Source: Sinotaia quadrata (taxonomy: Eukaryota; Mollusca; Gastropoda; Architaenioglossa; Viviparidae). From it: a stretch of DNA of 64,000 nt. The DNA lies in assembly GCA_028829895.1 (NCBI GenBank), contig CM054179.1, positions 43,568,617-43,632,616 of the forward strand. The letters run 5' to 3'. This document shows positions 36,601-51,600 of the stretch, one piece after another. The notes below the pieces were generated by a model. The model did not search any database. It was not told the origin of the DNA and was given only the letters and a program-made list of their open reading frames with translations. How positions within the stretch are numbered: position 1 is the first letter of the stretch; the number at the start of each line of letters is the position of its first letter. Made by a program: the position numbers and the translations under genes.

Positions 36601-39600
36601 ATCTAAGTATTAATTTAACACATAATTAACTAAATCCTGAAAAGACAAACAAATTTCACCTACTCTTCTGTTATCATAAGTGGGTTTCCTAGTTTAATTT
36701 CAACTTCAAGAACCCAAACTCTTTTTATCATTTATCAGATTTTAAACTTGAGTTACAGTTGTGCTTGTTCAAAAATGATTGATTCTTCTCTGACTTTAGC
36801 CACGAGCTTTTTACACGATATATAAAGATATATGGCTGGAAATTTTATGCATACTCATTACCTAAGGTTTGGCAGGAATATTTGTACATATTCAATACCA
36901 TGGACTTCGTGCATAATTACTCATTGCCATGGCTCTTGGTGAGAACATTTTTGTACTCATTACCATGCAAACTGTCCTCTCTGATAAGAATGTTGATGCA
37001 GTATATTTCACCTAATGTTACTGATCTGTATGATTTCACCTCTATACACAGATTTTATATTTTATTTTAATTAATTTAATTTGAATCTGTCAGCAGAATA
37101 TAATTTTTTTTCAGATCATATTCATTTTGATGAAAAGATGTGGACTACCAAAGAAGAGTATAAAGGAATTTAAAACAAAAATAACATCCCTTCCCACTCC
37201 CTTTGCATATAGTATAAGTAAATTAACTATAGAATAGATACATAATACAGAATGGTATGTGTGTGCCATATTGTGTTGCTATTCTAATATATTTATAAAT
37301 TAACATGTATTTTGTTTTCAGCAAATATATGTTGGCTAAATGTTGACATTTACTGACTCACTTATCAAACACTTATCAAAAGATTTGGCAGATAGATAGA
37401 TAGATGGATGTTTTCCATTAATGCTGTGTTTTGATAAACATATTCATCAGATTTATATGGCACCAAGCACATAATGTGCAATGTTAACACTCCAGTTGAC
37501 ACAGCTGCAGCGATAAGAATAATTTTACAATTGCTAATTAGGAACTTTCAACAGACATTTAATAAAAAGTCATTGCTGCTCAACTGCATGCCATGAATGG
37601 TGACAGGTGCAAACATTATAAATTATTGCAAGTTCTAAAGTTTTAAAAAGTAGATAATACATTTTAAAATGTTGCGTTGCAGATGATTCATCAACTGTGG
37701 CCATACATTGGCGAGTATGTGCACAAGTTGTTAAAAGATTCAGTAGAGCCATCAATTCGTGAGAGCCTGCCTGCATCATTGCAGACTTTCAAATTCAGCA
37801 AAATTGACATGGGGGATATTGTAAGTTATCTGACATTGACTCTTATCAGTATTTTGTGTAAAGCATGCTGTCAGGAATGTTGCACATCTGTTTCACAATT
37901 GTTCTGATTCCTGTTTCATAAAAATATTTGAGTAGGGTCATAATCTTTCTCTGCATCTGTCTGTCTCTCTATCTCTCTTCTCAGTCTGTGTGCACATAAG
38001 ATACAAATGACCCCATACAGTTTTAAACTTTAATACATTTAGATATCCAATGATAGAAAAACAATTGAACAATATATGAAAGTTAAAGTTATAAATAATG
38101 CAATTTGTAGAATTAATATTGGTTTGCTAAGCAAGTTTACATCATAATCATTTCCATTTTGTTAGAGATACATATTCAGTTGATTTCCTACTCAATGAAT
38201 GCATTTTTCTTTGCTGCTGGATAATTTCTAGGAATCCCTTAAACAGTAACATGTAAGATAAAGGAAATTGCATTCGGCTTGAACAAACTTAATAAATTCA
38301 ACTTTAACAAACTGTTTGTAAGTTTGGTCCAGTTTTTGAAATTTCCAAAATTACATGTATTAAAAGTGATACTTTTAATACTTTTATGTTTAGTAATACT
38401 AATACAATGATGCCTTGCATAATTCAACAAAAGAAAGGCAACATTACATGAAATTAATTGTTAAATGAGTACTGTATAGGAATTACTTTGAAGGTACTTT
38501 AATTAATAAAATATAAGAGAGTCCTTTTCATTACACATCTCTGTAAACAAGGTCAAACATTGGAACAGTGTTTCTGGTTGTTTATTCATATGATAAGCTT
38601 TGAGATCATTTGTGGAGTCAGACTTCTAAATTTGGTACCAACATGGAAACATTATCATTATATGTACCATGGTTTTGTGGGGGATCACAGTATAGGTAGT
38701 GTAATATTAAAATATTATTAATATTTGGTATTGAAATTATTCCCAAATAGTCCATTTAAAAATCGCAGAATATAGTAAAATCTTCATGGAAGTATAACTG
38801 CAAGTTTGGAATTCAGCGTTTTGTTGCATTTAATTATATAATATTTGATTTTAAAAAGTAATTATTTTGGCAAAATAATAAACACATGCAGTTTACTAAC
38901 CATTTTCTAAAAAAAAAGTATTACATTCCCAGCCACTGGCATACTGATTTGTTTATATTATTTCTTTCTTCAAAGTGTATTTTTTAAAAACATGGACATT
39001 AAGTATCGTTTTTGTTTATTTTTAGCCACCAAGAATAGGAGGGGTTAAAGTTTACACCACAGATGTGCGTCGCAATGAGATTCTCATGGATTTTGAAATT
39101 AGGTAAGTTCTGAGCTATTATTCTTAACTACACATCATATCACTTCTGTCTAGTTAATAAATTTATTATGCATATCCTATACATGTATGTGTGTGTGTGT
39201 GTGTATATATATAATGTACATGTATGTATGTATTATCTGTATGAGTGTACCATTTGTGACATGAAATGCAAAAAAATAAAGGATTAAATCTGATTAATTT
39301 ACCTGTTAAAGTTTACAACATAACTAATGCTCGCATAAAAACATAAGAAAAGATAAAAATGATAACAGTGTTGATGTTAATTGTTATACAAGTTTGAAAT
39401 ACACAATAAGTAGGTATTCCAAACATCGCTGAATGGCTGATTGGGACGTTGTTTTGTCAATTTTTCTACATTTTCAACACTCATGTTTCCTCTGTATTAT
39501 TGAAGCTTTGTAAAATAAAAGCACATGAAACAAAAGTTTGTTTTCTGTTCTGTCTTTCTGTGTTTTTTGTTTTAATAAATAATTGTGAAAAAGTTATAAA

Positions 39601-42600
39601 AAGTTATTCAGAAGTTGCCAACCGAACGACTTTTTTACCAAGCCGCCATAACTTGTCCGGCGGTGGCGCTTAACACATGCACTCTTTCTCGGTCCGTGGG
39701 GTCGTGTAGGGTACAGTAATCTAAAAATAATAACGGTTTTAATGTAGGGGAGAGAACAAGGTTCATTTCCATACTAAATAGTGCGCGGGAATTTCAAGAT
39801 AAAGCGAAATACGGTTAAACTTAAATTTTCTTAAATTACGCTTTTGGTGATTCCGATAACATAGCAACCGTAAAAGCTACCAGAAAATAGGAAAATTCTT
39901 CATCTATAAGTCTATATAGTTTGTTTGAGACAAAAAGTACTCTACTAGACTCCAATTGCGTTGAAAGAACTGTACTCAGTGACCGAAATCACCGAAGACT
40001 GTCAACAAAAATGGCGGATTTCACCGAGCACCTTTGCGTTTCGCACGTATGCATTGAAACAATTTCCACTTTGCAATCTCGCACATCATTCTGTTTGAAG
40101 ACGTTAGTTGGTAAGTTAAATAAATTGTTTTCAGTTTTTCATGTGTATTTTTTCATGTAAAGGACTATATTAGCTGATAAATAAGAACTTTCAAGGTCTG
40201 TAGAGCTACAGTAGCGTTCATCTTTGAAGGTTTTGAGGGTGAACACGGAAAATGGCTTTGTGAATTTATACCTGCCTTATCCATAGCTTAAATGTTGTAT
40301 CATTCAATAGGGGAAAGATTTATTTTCAATATAATGCATTTGGTTTATTCAAATTGCATGTTATTTGTTTTTAATTCTTTTTATTTTTGTAGTCACGTGA
40401 CCTCCCCCCCCTTTCCATTACCGTATTACCAGGGCACAGTGTAAACAATCACTATATATAGGTACATAATGGGGTTTTTTTCTTTTACTTTTTAGTTATT
40501 ATTTTCACCAGATTTTTTATTTCTTGTAAATTCTGAGTGAGTTATATATATATATCATATATTTATTAAATATTAGTTGTACTTTGCAAGCTTATTTTTC
40601 AACAGTAAAATATAATTATAAATATAATATAAGAGAGAGTGTAAGAGTCTTACTAAGACTCAAAGAATGAGTTTATGATACACATATTATTTGTATTACT
40701 AGTACTAAGTTAGTAGAAAAAATAAGTATTAGTATTACTAGGCCTGCTCTACATAATTATAACTTTGAAGGTGGTGGTGGGTGAACTGTGAAAATGACTT
40801 TATGAATTTAAAATCCTTATCCAAAGTTGATTATGCACATAGTAATTTTAAAAGGTGTAAATTTTATTTTACATATTTGTAATGTAGTTACTTCATTTAG
40901 CAAATAAATTACCAGTACTCTACATTTGTATTAAGACATTGTTGTGTTTTTTTGCACCACTTCAGATGATGAAAATTTCTGCCAGCTTGAACATTCATTC
41001 TTGCCTAGCAAAGGGCGAGGTAGAAGGCCCTCTCCTCCAGTTGTCATGCTTAACAACCGACTACTGTTACAGTTACGTGTCCTCCAGCAGGACAATGGCA
41101 TGACCCCAAAGGATGTAAGTAGCTTTTTGAAAACATTTGCCACACACTTTATAGGTATACTATAAAGTAAAATAGGATACGCTTGAACTTTGGAAGGTTA
41201 TGAGTGAGGGTGTTTGATCTAACCAATAAAGTGTTATATTTACAAATGAAGGGTACTCATTATATACAATCTGATTATGTGTATAGCACCATATCTTATT
41301 TTAATTTTGATACAATAAAAATGCTCATTCACACATGTACATGCAAAAATCATACATCCATGCATTATGGATACATAAGACTTGAATACATGTTATATTC
41401 AGAAGGTGTGTGTGGTACAAGTATATAAAAAGTAAAAAGACAAAAATATTATTAATATAAAAACAGCAAAACTAACTAACAGTGGCATAGTGTTCAAATG
41501 CTCAATTATATTTTTTTCTTTGATAAATGATAGATTTATTTAATGTGTTTCAGGTGGAAGTCTGGTTTAAAAAGTTATTTCCAGAGTCACCCTTTCCTAC
41601 AAATCGTCTCGGCGGTGTATTATCCAGAGCAGAGATGAAATTCAAATCTGTCTTCGATGCTGGTGGAGATCTTGCTTTGTATTTGAATACCCCACTTGAT
41701 TTGGATTTTATTTCTGATTCACTTGAACAAAGAGGACTTAAACTTGGACACCTCTTGGACAAAATACCACTACCACCAGATACAGTTGCAAGTCTTATAA
41801 CACATGAACTTGTGATTGATCTGGAGATCTTCCGCAAGAAAGAAAAATTGCCCAAGAATTTCACGTTGAAGTGGATCAGGAAACTATCTGGTTGTACTGA
41901 AGATGATAAGACTTTAATGAAGAGTGTGGAGCAGTTAAAGACTCAGTATGATAAGTTCATTGCAAAGAAAAAGCAGGACATTAAATCAGCATTTCTTGCC
42001 ACAGTGTTCCAGTGTACTACAGTTCGGAAGTGTGCTAAGCAACCACTTGTGCAGTCTTCATCAGCACACACAACTAAAGCTTTAACTTCATCCTGCACTA
42101 TTTGTTCAAACCTTAAGAAGGAAGTACAACAATTGATTGAAATAAAAATCAAACAGGAAACTGAAGTGTCTGTTTTAAAAGAAACAATTCTTGATCTTAG
42201 TAAGGATAAGGTTGAGCTCCTTCAAAAAGTCACTTTTAAGGAAAACCTTCAGGGTCAAGTTGAAAAACTGCAAAATGAAATCAAACAGCTGAAAAGAAAT
42301 CAAGACCCACACAATATAACCCGTCTCAAAAATAGTTTGAAAATGTGGAAAGATGCAGCACGCTCAAAGAACCACACACATGAAAGACTGTTGGAGATGA
42401 GAGCAGAAATTAAGTCAGTAAAAAACACTGCTATGGTTGCGAAGTCAAATTATCGACGAGCATTGCAAAATGCACATAGGAGAACTGAACACCTGAAAGA
42501 AGAAAATGAGCAACTAAAACATCAAATTCAAGAACTTAATACTGACCTGCATAGAGAGCTGCCAAAAGAAATCTACACAAGGACTGGAAAGAATAGATTT

Positions 42601-45600
42601 ACAAACAAAATTAGGCAAACCTTGTTGCAGCTACAGTCTGAAGGAAATGTCCCAGCATCAAGGTGCAGCACTGTGATCCAAGTAGTGTCTAAGCATCTCT
42701 TTGACACAGATATTCCAAGCAAGGATCTCCCATGTACACAGACTTCAATCAATGTTGCTGATGAGGGGCATGTACTGACAAAATATGAAGCTGGAGAGAA
42801 AATGCTACAAGCCGACAATTACACATTCCATTCTGATGGCACATCACGTGATGGTAACCAAATTGTTGGTCATCAGGTTACGTTAGACAATGGGACTACA
42901 CTCAGTCTTGGCTTTACCACTGTAGCAACTGAAGATGCACAAACACTGCTGGACACCATAGTGTTGTTGCTGCAAGAGATCAGCGACATTTACTGTGCTG
43001 AGGATGAAGATGCAAAAAATGAAGTCTTCAAACAACTGCTTTCTAAATTGTCAAGTACAATGACAGACAGAGCACCTGTAATGAAGTGTTTTGACAAAAA
43101 ACTTCAGGACTTTATTTCATCAACACTTGGCAGGGAGGTGCGTGTACACTTCCTCCACTGCAACGCTCACTTTCTTCTCGGTGTTAGTCGTGCGTGTGAG
43201 CTGGCTTTGAAACAAATCGAAGAAAAAATTTGCAAGGACTCTGGTCCTCTTGGTAGAGACAAGCTACCTAGATTTGCCCGATACAGCAAGACGGAGACAG
43301 CAACCAGTCGACTTCTTCGATTAGCCAGTGATGTGACAGGTCCAAGAGGGGATGACAAGAATGGATGCCGGGCAGAGTGGCTTGCACATTGTGCTGATAA
43401 TAATGTCAGGAGCTGCATGACCAGCTACCGCTCGAATAGATTCAACAGTTTTTTCAAATCTGCAGCTGCTATCATCTATCATCAAGCACACTTGCAAAAC
43501 CTATTTGACAGTGGACGCTTGAGTCATACCAATGGGAAATTGGAGAGTGTATCAGCTGATTGCAGGGATGTTCAACTCCTTTCGTTGCACTTTTGTACTT
43601 GAAAGTGACTGGTCCTTTCTGGCACCTTCTTGAAAGTGACACTAAGTACACTGAACTTCACCTGTATATTCAGCAGTTAGATAGTTGTTTTGATAGATGG
43701 AGCTGTGATGCATCTGAGTTGCTGGACCCCAACTTTCTCGGCGTTTTTGGAGGGGAGTTTGAAGAAGTGACAGTGATGAATCAAGCTGTCTATGCCTTTG
43801 CAGCAAAAAACTCAAAAACTGTTAAGCATGCCATTGAAGACATGATGAGAAAAATCCTTATCACCACTAGGACCCAACTTTCCGATTTCTTATCAGATGG
43901 AAAGTTGGCCACAAAGCTATCGGATGAGGATAAGAGCCAGCTGAAACATTGCCCACTCCATAACTTGCTGGGAGAAAACGTTTTTGGAGAGATGGATTTT
44001 AATATGGCAAAGAGCAGACATGCTTCATTTCACCATCATTCCACCACTCAGATGATGAAGCACAATAAAACATCAAATTGGCTGGCCAGCAAAAGCAAAG
44101 AAGATGTTGATATATTACTTTCCATGGCACGCAAAAGAAGAAGAGCCCTGAGACAACAACATCAGAGGCAACAGCAGCTTGTACAGCTTAAGATCAGGGA
44201 GCAATTGCTTGAGAACCAGCGTCAGCAAAGACTGAAAGAGGCAAGAGCAGCCGCAAAGCGAACGACCATAATTCACTCAATTGTGTGTCATGGTGGACCT
44301 TGTGCACATAAGTCTGATGTACCAAAACTTGTGAAGAGACTTAGGAAAGGGGGACTCTCTGAAAACAAAATTCGGTTAGCACTGCTAAATGAAATTCGGT
44401 ATCAAAAGCAGGTGCTCAATCAGAAAGGAACACTCAGACTTTATGGTACTCTTCCCCAGTTAGTGAACAGCCTGGTTTCCCACCTTCCAGAAGCTCCTCC
44501 GCATTTTGCCATCGATGAGAATGAGAGTGACATAGAGATGGTAGACACTGATAGTGATGATTTACTCAACAGCGATGCCATGTATGAGAAGTTTTCATTT
44601 TCTAATCAAAGCCAGTGGGTGGCTGTATATTATGATACTGACTTCTATATAGGGCAAGTCATTGAGGTGAAAGAGAAAGACACAGCGGTAATCCAATTCT
44701 TGGAGAAAACTATCGGGAGAAAAGACTTGTACCGCTGGCCGAGAAAAGAAGATGTAGCTGAGGTGAAAAGAGACTATATATTTTACTGGGACTTTGAAGT
44801 TATGCCAGTTTCCAGTGAAGGCAGAGTATGGAAAGTTCCAGAAGTCAATAAAATAACAAATGACTATCAACATATTGCATCACTCACTTAGGAACCACAT
44901 CTTGAGTGGGCAAATGTTTGAGTGTGTGTACAAAATATGAAGATTCTTTTATAGTGGTGAGTGAATTCTTATAGATCTTTCCAAACTGAATCCAATGGTA
45001 CCAAAACCATCTCAGTAGCTCAATTACAAGCAGAGTTATTACAGTTCTAACGTTTATAGCAGTTTCGCCTATTTTGTGTTAATTGCGCAATCACTTTTTC
45101 CAACATGAAAATGAATAAATTGCTAATCTTGACTGACAGTATATTGGAAAATAACATTGCAAAGCCTCTTAAAAAAATTCAGCCATATTTGTATGTTGGA
45201 TACTACTTATGTGAAGAGTCTGAACTATATTGTTCATCATTTCTTCATTTTGTGGACCTTCAAAGTGAGCTATTTTTACAATTTCATTTTTGTGCGTAAA
45301 AGTTTGCGAAAAATTAAATATTGAAAAATTCATAACTTTAGTTCTAATGAAGTTACAAAATTGATTTTAGTATCAATGAAATCAGCAGAAAAAGTTCTAT
45401 CTGTCTATATACTTTTCAATTATTAGCAATGATTTTGAAAAATATGTTTGGAATACCTACAATAAGCATGTATTTCAGTTGAAAAGTTTGAAAGTAAAGG
45501 CCGAGATGTGATTTTACCAGAAAAAGAAATTTTGAATAATCAATGTAATTATTGCATTACAACAAATATATTTTCTTTATTAACCTAAATTATTAAATTT

Positions 45601-48600
45601 AATCTGGATATGTATTTATATAAATGGGTATAAAAATTCTAACTTCTTCACATGGAAACCTTAAACCTCCCAGTCCCAGTGACAAAAATATCAACCAACA
45701 CAAAAGAAGTTTCATTTTTCTCAACTAAAAATAAAACAGGTTAAGTTATTATGCTGCGAAGATAGTAGTAAGTAATAATAAGCAAAGTGTCTATTTAAAT
45801 ATAATGTTTTTTTAAAATATATAATCAGCCTAATTGCGATGTTTATATTCTTGAATATACTTCACAGGTGTTTAACTTTTTAGTTTTGGTTTAAAACATA
45901 CAGACCAGCTATTGAAACTTTAAATGCAAAAGAAACTATGGATTTCTACATAAATATATAAGTTATTTACAATGTTAATCAATTTAATCAAAATATATTG
46001 AGATTATCAGAAATCTTAGCTGTTTTGAAATGTTGATGATTCCAAAAATCTTTCTGTCATTTCTATTGTCATCAACTTGATTTTAATGGAACCGAAAGTT
46101 ATTTTTCTTATTTGATACTTAAACTCATCACACCAAGACAAAATGACATCAGAGCTATCTTTATGTGCCTTTGAAAAATGTAAGAAGTAGTTTTCTATAT
46201 CAATTATCATCATTATTTTATATTTATGAATTTATTAATTTCCTTATCACACACCAAAATGGAAATAAAAGCAAATTAGTTTTTTTTAAAGTTGAATATT
46301 TATGAATACAACAAATACATTTGAAAAACATTAGCATTGTGAATATTTCAATTGATTGATTGTTTAAATAGCACATGGCGTTTAAGTGTGACATGTCGAT
46401 GTTCGGTAAAAGAATAAAAGTTTAGATTTGATTTATGTGGAAAGGAAGTGTGACCAAAAAATTTGCCTTTTAAAAATATGATTTCTTTATAAGATTGACC
46501 ATTTGAAGATAAAAAGGGATGGATATAGAATGTTGCTTTAATTTACTATCACTTATAAGAAAATCTTGATGTGGTAAGTTTGTTGGATTATTTATAACAA
46601 TGAAAATTAAAGAAAATAGCTATATGTAAGCATGTCACATAAAGAGGTACCATTTTTCAGTTCAAAACGAATTTGCATTAAAATAATTACAAAATAAATA
46701 AACAGAAATTCATGCAACCATCTTATAAATTCTGAATTATATAGAATATAAATATATTTCAATGCTTTATTTTTAAGACAGCACATTTCAAATGGTCCCA
46801 CCCTTTGTGGTACACTTGCCCAGAGAATGAGGTATAGATATATCTGTACAGAGTGTGCCAAAAGTAGGTATACAATACTGATCAAGTCATGTTTAAGCTA
46901 CTAATATGTTAAATAAATAAATGGGCCAAAAGTAGGTACACAGTATTTACTTGAAACGCCAGAAAAATTTAAACTGCAATACCTTTCAACTTTGTTGTTA
47001 TTACGTTTATTTCTTTCACTCCTTATGCATGCATTCAGGTTTTCATCCATGATGTTCTTGACCTTGGGATGCACAGGCAACCCCTTGCTTTTTCAAACTT
47101 TGCGATAGAGTTTGTATTTATTTATTTTATTGGGCTAGTATTGCAACTTTATGCATAATAATATATATTTCTTAGTTATTAATATTACAGCTCAAGGCGA
47201 AAAAAAAGACTGGATGAAACTTTGGATAGTATAAACCATATTTCATGCTTTTCAGTACACTGGATTCATAAAGATTATGTTTTCAAGGTCATGGATGTTA
47301 AGTAATGGTAAATGTAATTATGTTATGTTACAGACAGATATAAGTTTATAAATAATGTAGCTAACTAGTAAGATACATTGTCTTTGATTTTAATTGAAAC
47401 ATTTTGTAAAAGTTATTTAAAAAAGAAATGTTTCCTTTTTTTATTTGTTTTTATGAATTTAATTCCAATTTTTAATTGCCTTTTCTTTCTAGCTATTCCA
47501 GCGATTCAGACATTGCGGTACAGGTTAAGGGCATCACAGCTGGAGTCAAGGACTTGTCGGTATGTCTGATTCTTCTCTAAAATAGGGACCTCTTTAAAAA
47601 TACTGTGACAGAAACCACTGCTGGTTATGATTATTATTATATTCTAATTAATAATGCATAACTAAATACAAGAGTGTGGAATCTTATTTCATGTATTAAT
47701 AATTATAAATCCTAATATACTCTCCACTTGTCTTCCACTTGGCAGATCACATGGTGCTACAGAAAGTCTACCCTTTACTCACAACATTTAGATATATGTT
47801 CTACTGACCCATAATTCTTTCCCACAGGTAGAACTTCTTACTTAAGGAGTAATTAGATCCCTTGTTAAGTAAATTTAACGAATCCCCATCCACCCACTAT
47901 TACTCCAAACATATAATTTAGAATATGCTTTAGAAGGACAAATAAAAAACAACAACAGTAAATTTATTAAATCAACAATCAAAACATACAAACAAGTACA
48001 GTTGAAAAGAACACAGACACTTATACTACTACTGAAGATAACTTTTCAGATAATGTCCACCACTCTATCTTAACAATAAAGTAGTTAAGTTAGTAATCAG
48101 TAATGAAATAGTGAGTCTATTTCTCATCCCAGAATCAGAGTAGGAGTGAAAAGAACAATAGTTAATTAGCTGTTGCAACAATGTTTAAGGCTCATTTTGC
48201 CTGCGTTGGATAATGGGTCTAAAGTGCACCTCTAGGCACGCTACCTGAAATGTTCCAAGAATTCTGTAAGCAATCTCTCCAGACCAAAGTTGGACCCGTA
48301 TGGTTCTGGAACTTCCAGCAACACTTTTGCCAGCAATTGTAACAAATAGTGATGGACACACATTTACCAATATAATTTAAATAGAGTGCAGTTGTTTGCT
48401 TCTATCTGAAGCGGATAACATAAAAATGGTGCGCCATTCTCAGGAAAAGTCAAATCAAGGGACAGCGTGTAAGATTCAGGTCTAAAATGTTCTACACTCC
48501 TATATGTCTCCATAAGCATTCTCAAACTTACATTCCTGTAATAAAATTCATTAACCTGATTCACGCGTGAGCATAAAATATAACAATGTCAAATTCACGA

Positions 48601-51600
48601 ATAACATTTCCACTATGGACAATGCAATATACAAAATCTCTCTAGTTACAAGTCATAGAACATCAGTTCATATATATGAAAACATTTCCAAATCTAATTG
48701 CAAACTCATAAAAGTCAACATTCCAAATACATGAAATTATCTTTGAGTCAAATGACAAACCATAAATCAATAGTTCAAAATGCAAGAAAATATTTCTGCA
48801 TCCACTCCTTCTTTATCAGTCAAATAACTCACCAGCTAATGATCAGCCTATGAGACTGGACTTGACCATAGACAAAATCAAAGTGATAAGAACAAGGGAT
48901 TTTTCTAAAAGTTCACATTCTGTTTGATGCCTCTTTGTTAGATTTGTTATTGACCACTTTCAGATCATTGGTCGCTTATAACTAGCCAGTCGCCTAGAAC
49001 TGGTTGGCATCACTGGGTGAGTTGTTTATTACTCAGCGTTCAAAGAAACTTCAACTGTGAAAAATTCCACAAGGTTGACATGGTAACCTGCTTCAGGTTA
49101 TCGTTTAGCTATTTTGTTTTCAGTCTTGCACCATTAAATATTTGCAGCAAAAATATAATTATTTCATAAATATTTATATTTGCTCTGTCATAAATACCAT
49201 TTGATTCATCAATTTTCTGTTTATACTGTATAATATGTTTTAAGAGTTATAACTTATATAAGTATTGGAACACATTGAAAAGTTTAATTATTTTCAGAGA
49301 TTGCATGCATGTAAGGCTATCAGAATCTTGAAAATTAAAAAAATTACTCCTATTTACTCCTATTACTCCTTTTTTCTCCTTTTGTTCCCCCCCCCCCCCA
49401 CACACACACACTTATTTATCTTGATTTCTTTTAAACTGACTTTCTGTAACTGCTGCCTCATCCTTCTCTGTACTTTTGTTTCATTATGCTTAGATTCCTT
49501 TTAATTTACAAATATTTAAAGCATTTATATAATAATAAATATTAAATAATTATTAATTTCACATATCTTTTCTTTTCCCCTGATTTACTTCAAATGTTTG
49601 TTTCCTCTAATCCTTTTATTGACATGTTTCTAAGCTATTCGCCGTCTGTTTCTTTCAGCTTCGTGGAACAATGAGGGTAATATTCCGACCACTGATTAAC
49701 AAAATGCCATTGATAGGGGGCATGAGTGTTTTCTTTTTAAACAATCCGGTGAGTGTATTATTTAGTTAGCATAATGTATGTGATCATAATTTTGTTGATA
49801 TTTTGAGTTGTTGCATTGGTTCTGAGATTAAAGTAAGTTTGACTCTTTGTGCATGTACCTTATGCTGGTCCGATGTGATAATGTAATTTTAGTATTTGTT
49901 ACTGAATATGATAATCTCTTGCCTTGCCTAGTGTTTTTATTTCGTGTGGCAATCTATATATGACTTGTTCTTTTTCTCTCGCTATATATTATATGAGTTT
50001 TTAGTTTTTAAAGTTATTGGGCAGTTTTGCAGTTTTCATTCAAGCTAACTATTAAAGTAGATATGAGTATCAGAATTTATTTTATAACAAACGATGACAG
50101 TGAACTCCTTTCCTTGTTAAACTATATAGAATGAGAGTTAATTTAACTTAATGTATGGATCATCTCATTGCAGATGTAGTTTTAGTATTATGAGACCACC
50201 AAATCATGGTTCGAATAATTTGAATTAAGCAGACTTTTGTTTGTAAATTTTAAGTAATTATCCCAATTAGTATTATGAGACCTCCAAATCATGGCTCAAA
50301 TAATTTGAATTAAGCAGACTTTTGTTTGTAAGTTTTAAGTAATTATCCCAATGTCAGTAGAATGTCTTTTAAGTTGAAGCAATCTTCTATGCCGTTAGCA
50401 GTTAGATCTATTTTTTCGGTATATACCACAGGGTAATTGAATGAAGAACTCCACATATTAGAACTCTTAACTCTAACAATGAGGGCAAACATTAGGAGAT
50501 AAATCAAGTGTCCATTACCACTGATAAGGTAGAAATTATCTCCCTTCTCTACATTTCTAACTGTTGAAGCTAATGTTTTGCGACAATGAAACTCAGGAGT
50601 CATTAATTGGATTTGTAATGAAAAATTTACAGTTGTGGCAGTCGTGTTGAGTGTGCATTCTTTCTTAAATATAATTCTTGAGTTAAAATTTCTTATTTGC
50701 CCCTTACTCGATATCTGTTTTCTGCTTACTTAACCAGATAATATAAATTTCATCAGCTCTCTTCTAGGTGAGCTATCTGTGTGTTGGGGAGTAAGCATTT
50801 ACGTATGATTGTCAAGCATCTATCATATGCTGAAAATATTTTATACAGTAATTTTTATGTGTATGCAATCTGATAATCATTCTAATGAAAATTAAAACCT
50901 GATAATGCAGTTAACAAATGTACTGTGTTCAGAAATTTTATACTCATAGCTACAAAAATTACAGCAAACAACAAGCTCTCCAACCCCTAAACCTTAAACT
51001 TGTGAGATTAATAAAATATTGTTTAATAGAAGTGCCCCCTACATTACGACTAGACATATAGTACAGATTAAGAAACTGTTTTTCTTTTAAGGAAATTAGG
51101 TTAATGAGGTTAACAGTAATGTTTTATGTGAGTGGAGATAGTAGTGTTGTTTTCTCTTTTATTGACTGTTTTATTTAGTGTGATAATATGTGGTATAAAT
51201 GTGTTCAAGTGATTATTGTGCTATTTATACTAGTGTATGTTGTTGATATATATGTACACTGCTCATGTGCGTATATGCACACATATACATACATGCATGT
51301 GCACACACACATACTTACATATTGTATAACATATTTGTTATATCTAAATTGTTTTGCCTGATAGGAATTCAGCTTTAATCTGACAAGTCTTGCTAATGCC
51401 CTGGAAATACCTGGACTCAGGTGAGAAATTCAGTTTCACAAAATTTTCATTTGCATTAACGTTGTTTAATTTCACCAGATATGCTCATCAGTTAAAATTC
51501 TGGCCTATTCATTTCTTCTCATTATAGAAATTTCTAATAAGAAACAAAAGAAAATATATGGTTCAACATTCCTGTGAGCACATGGCTGATTAAGCTTTTG

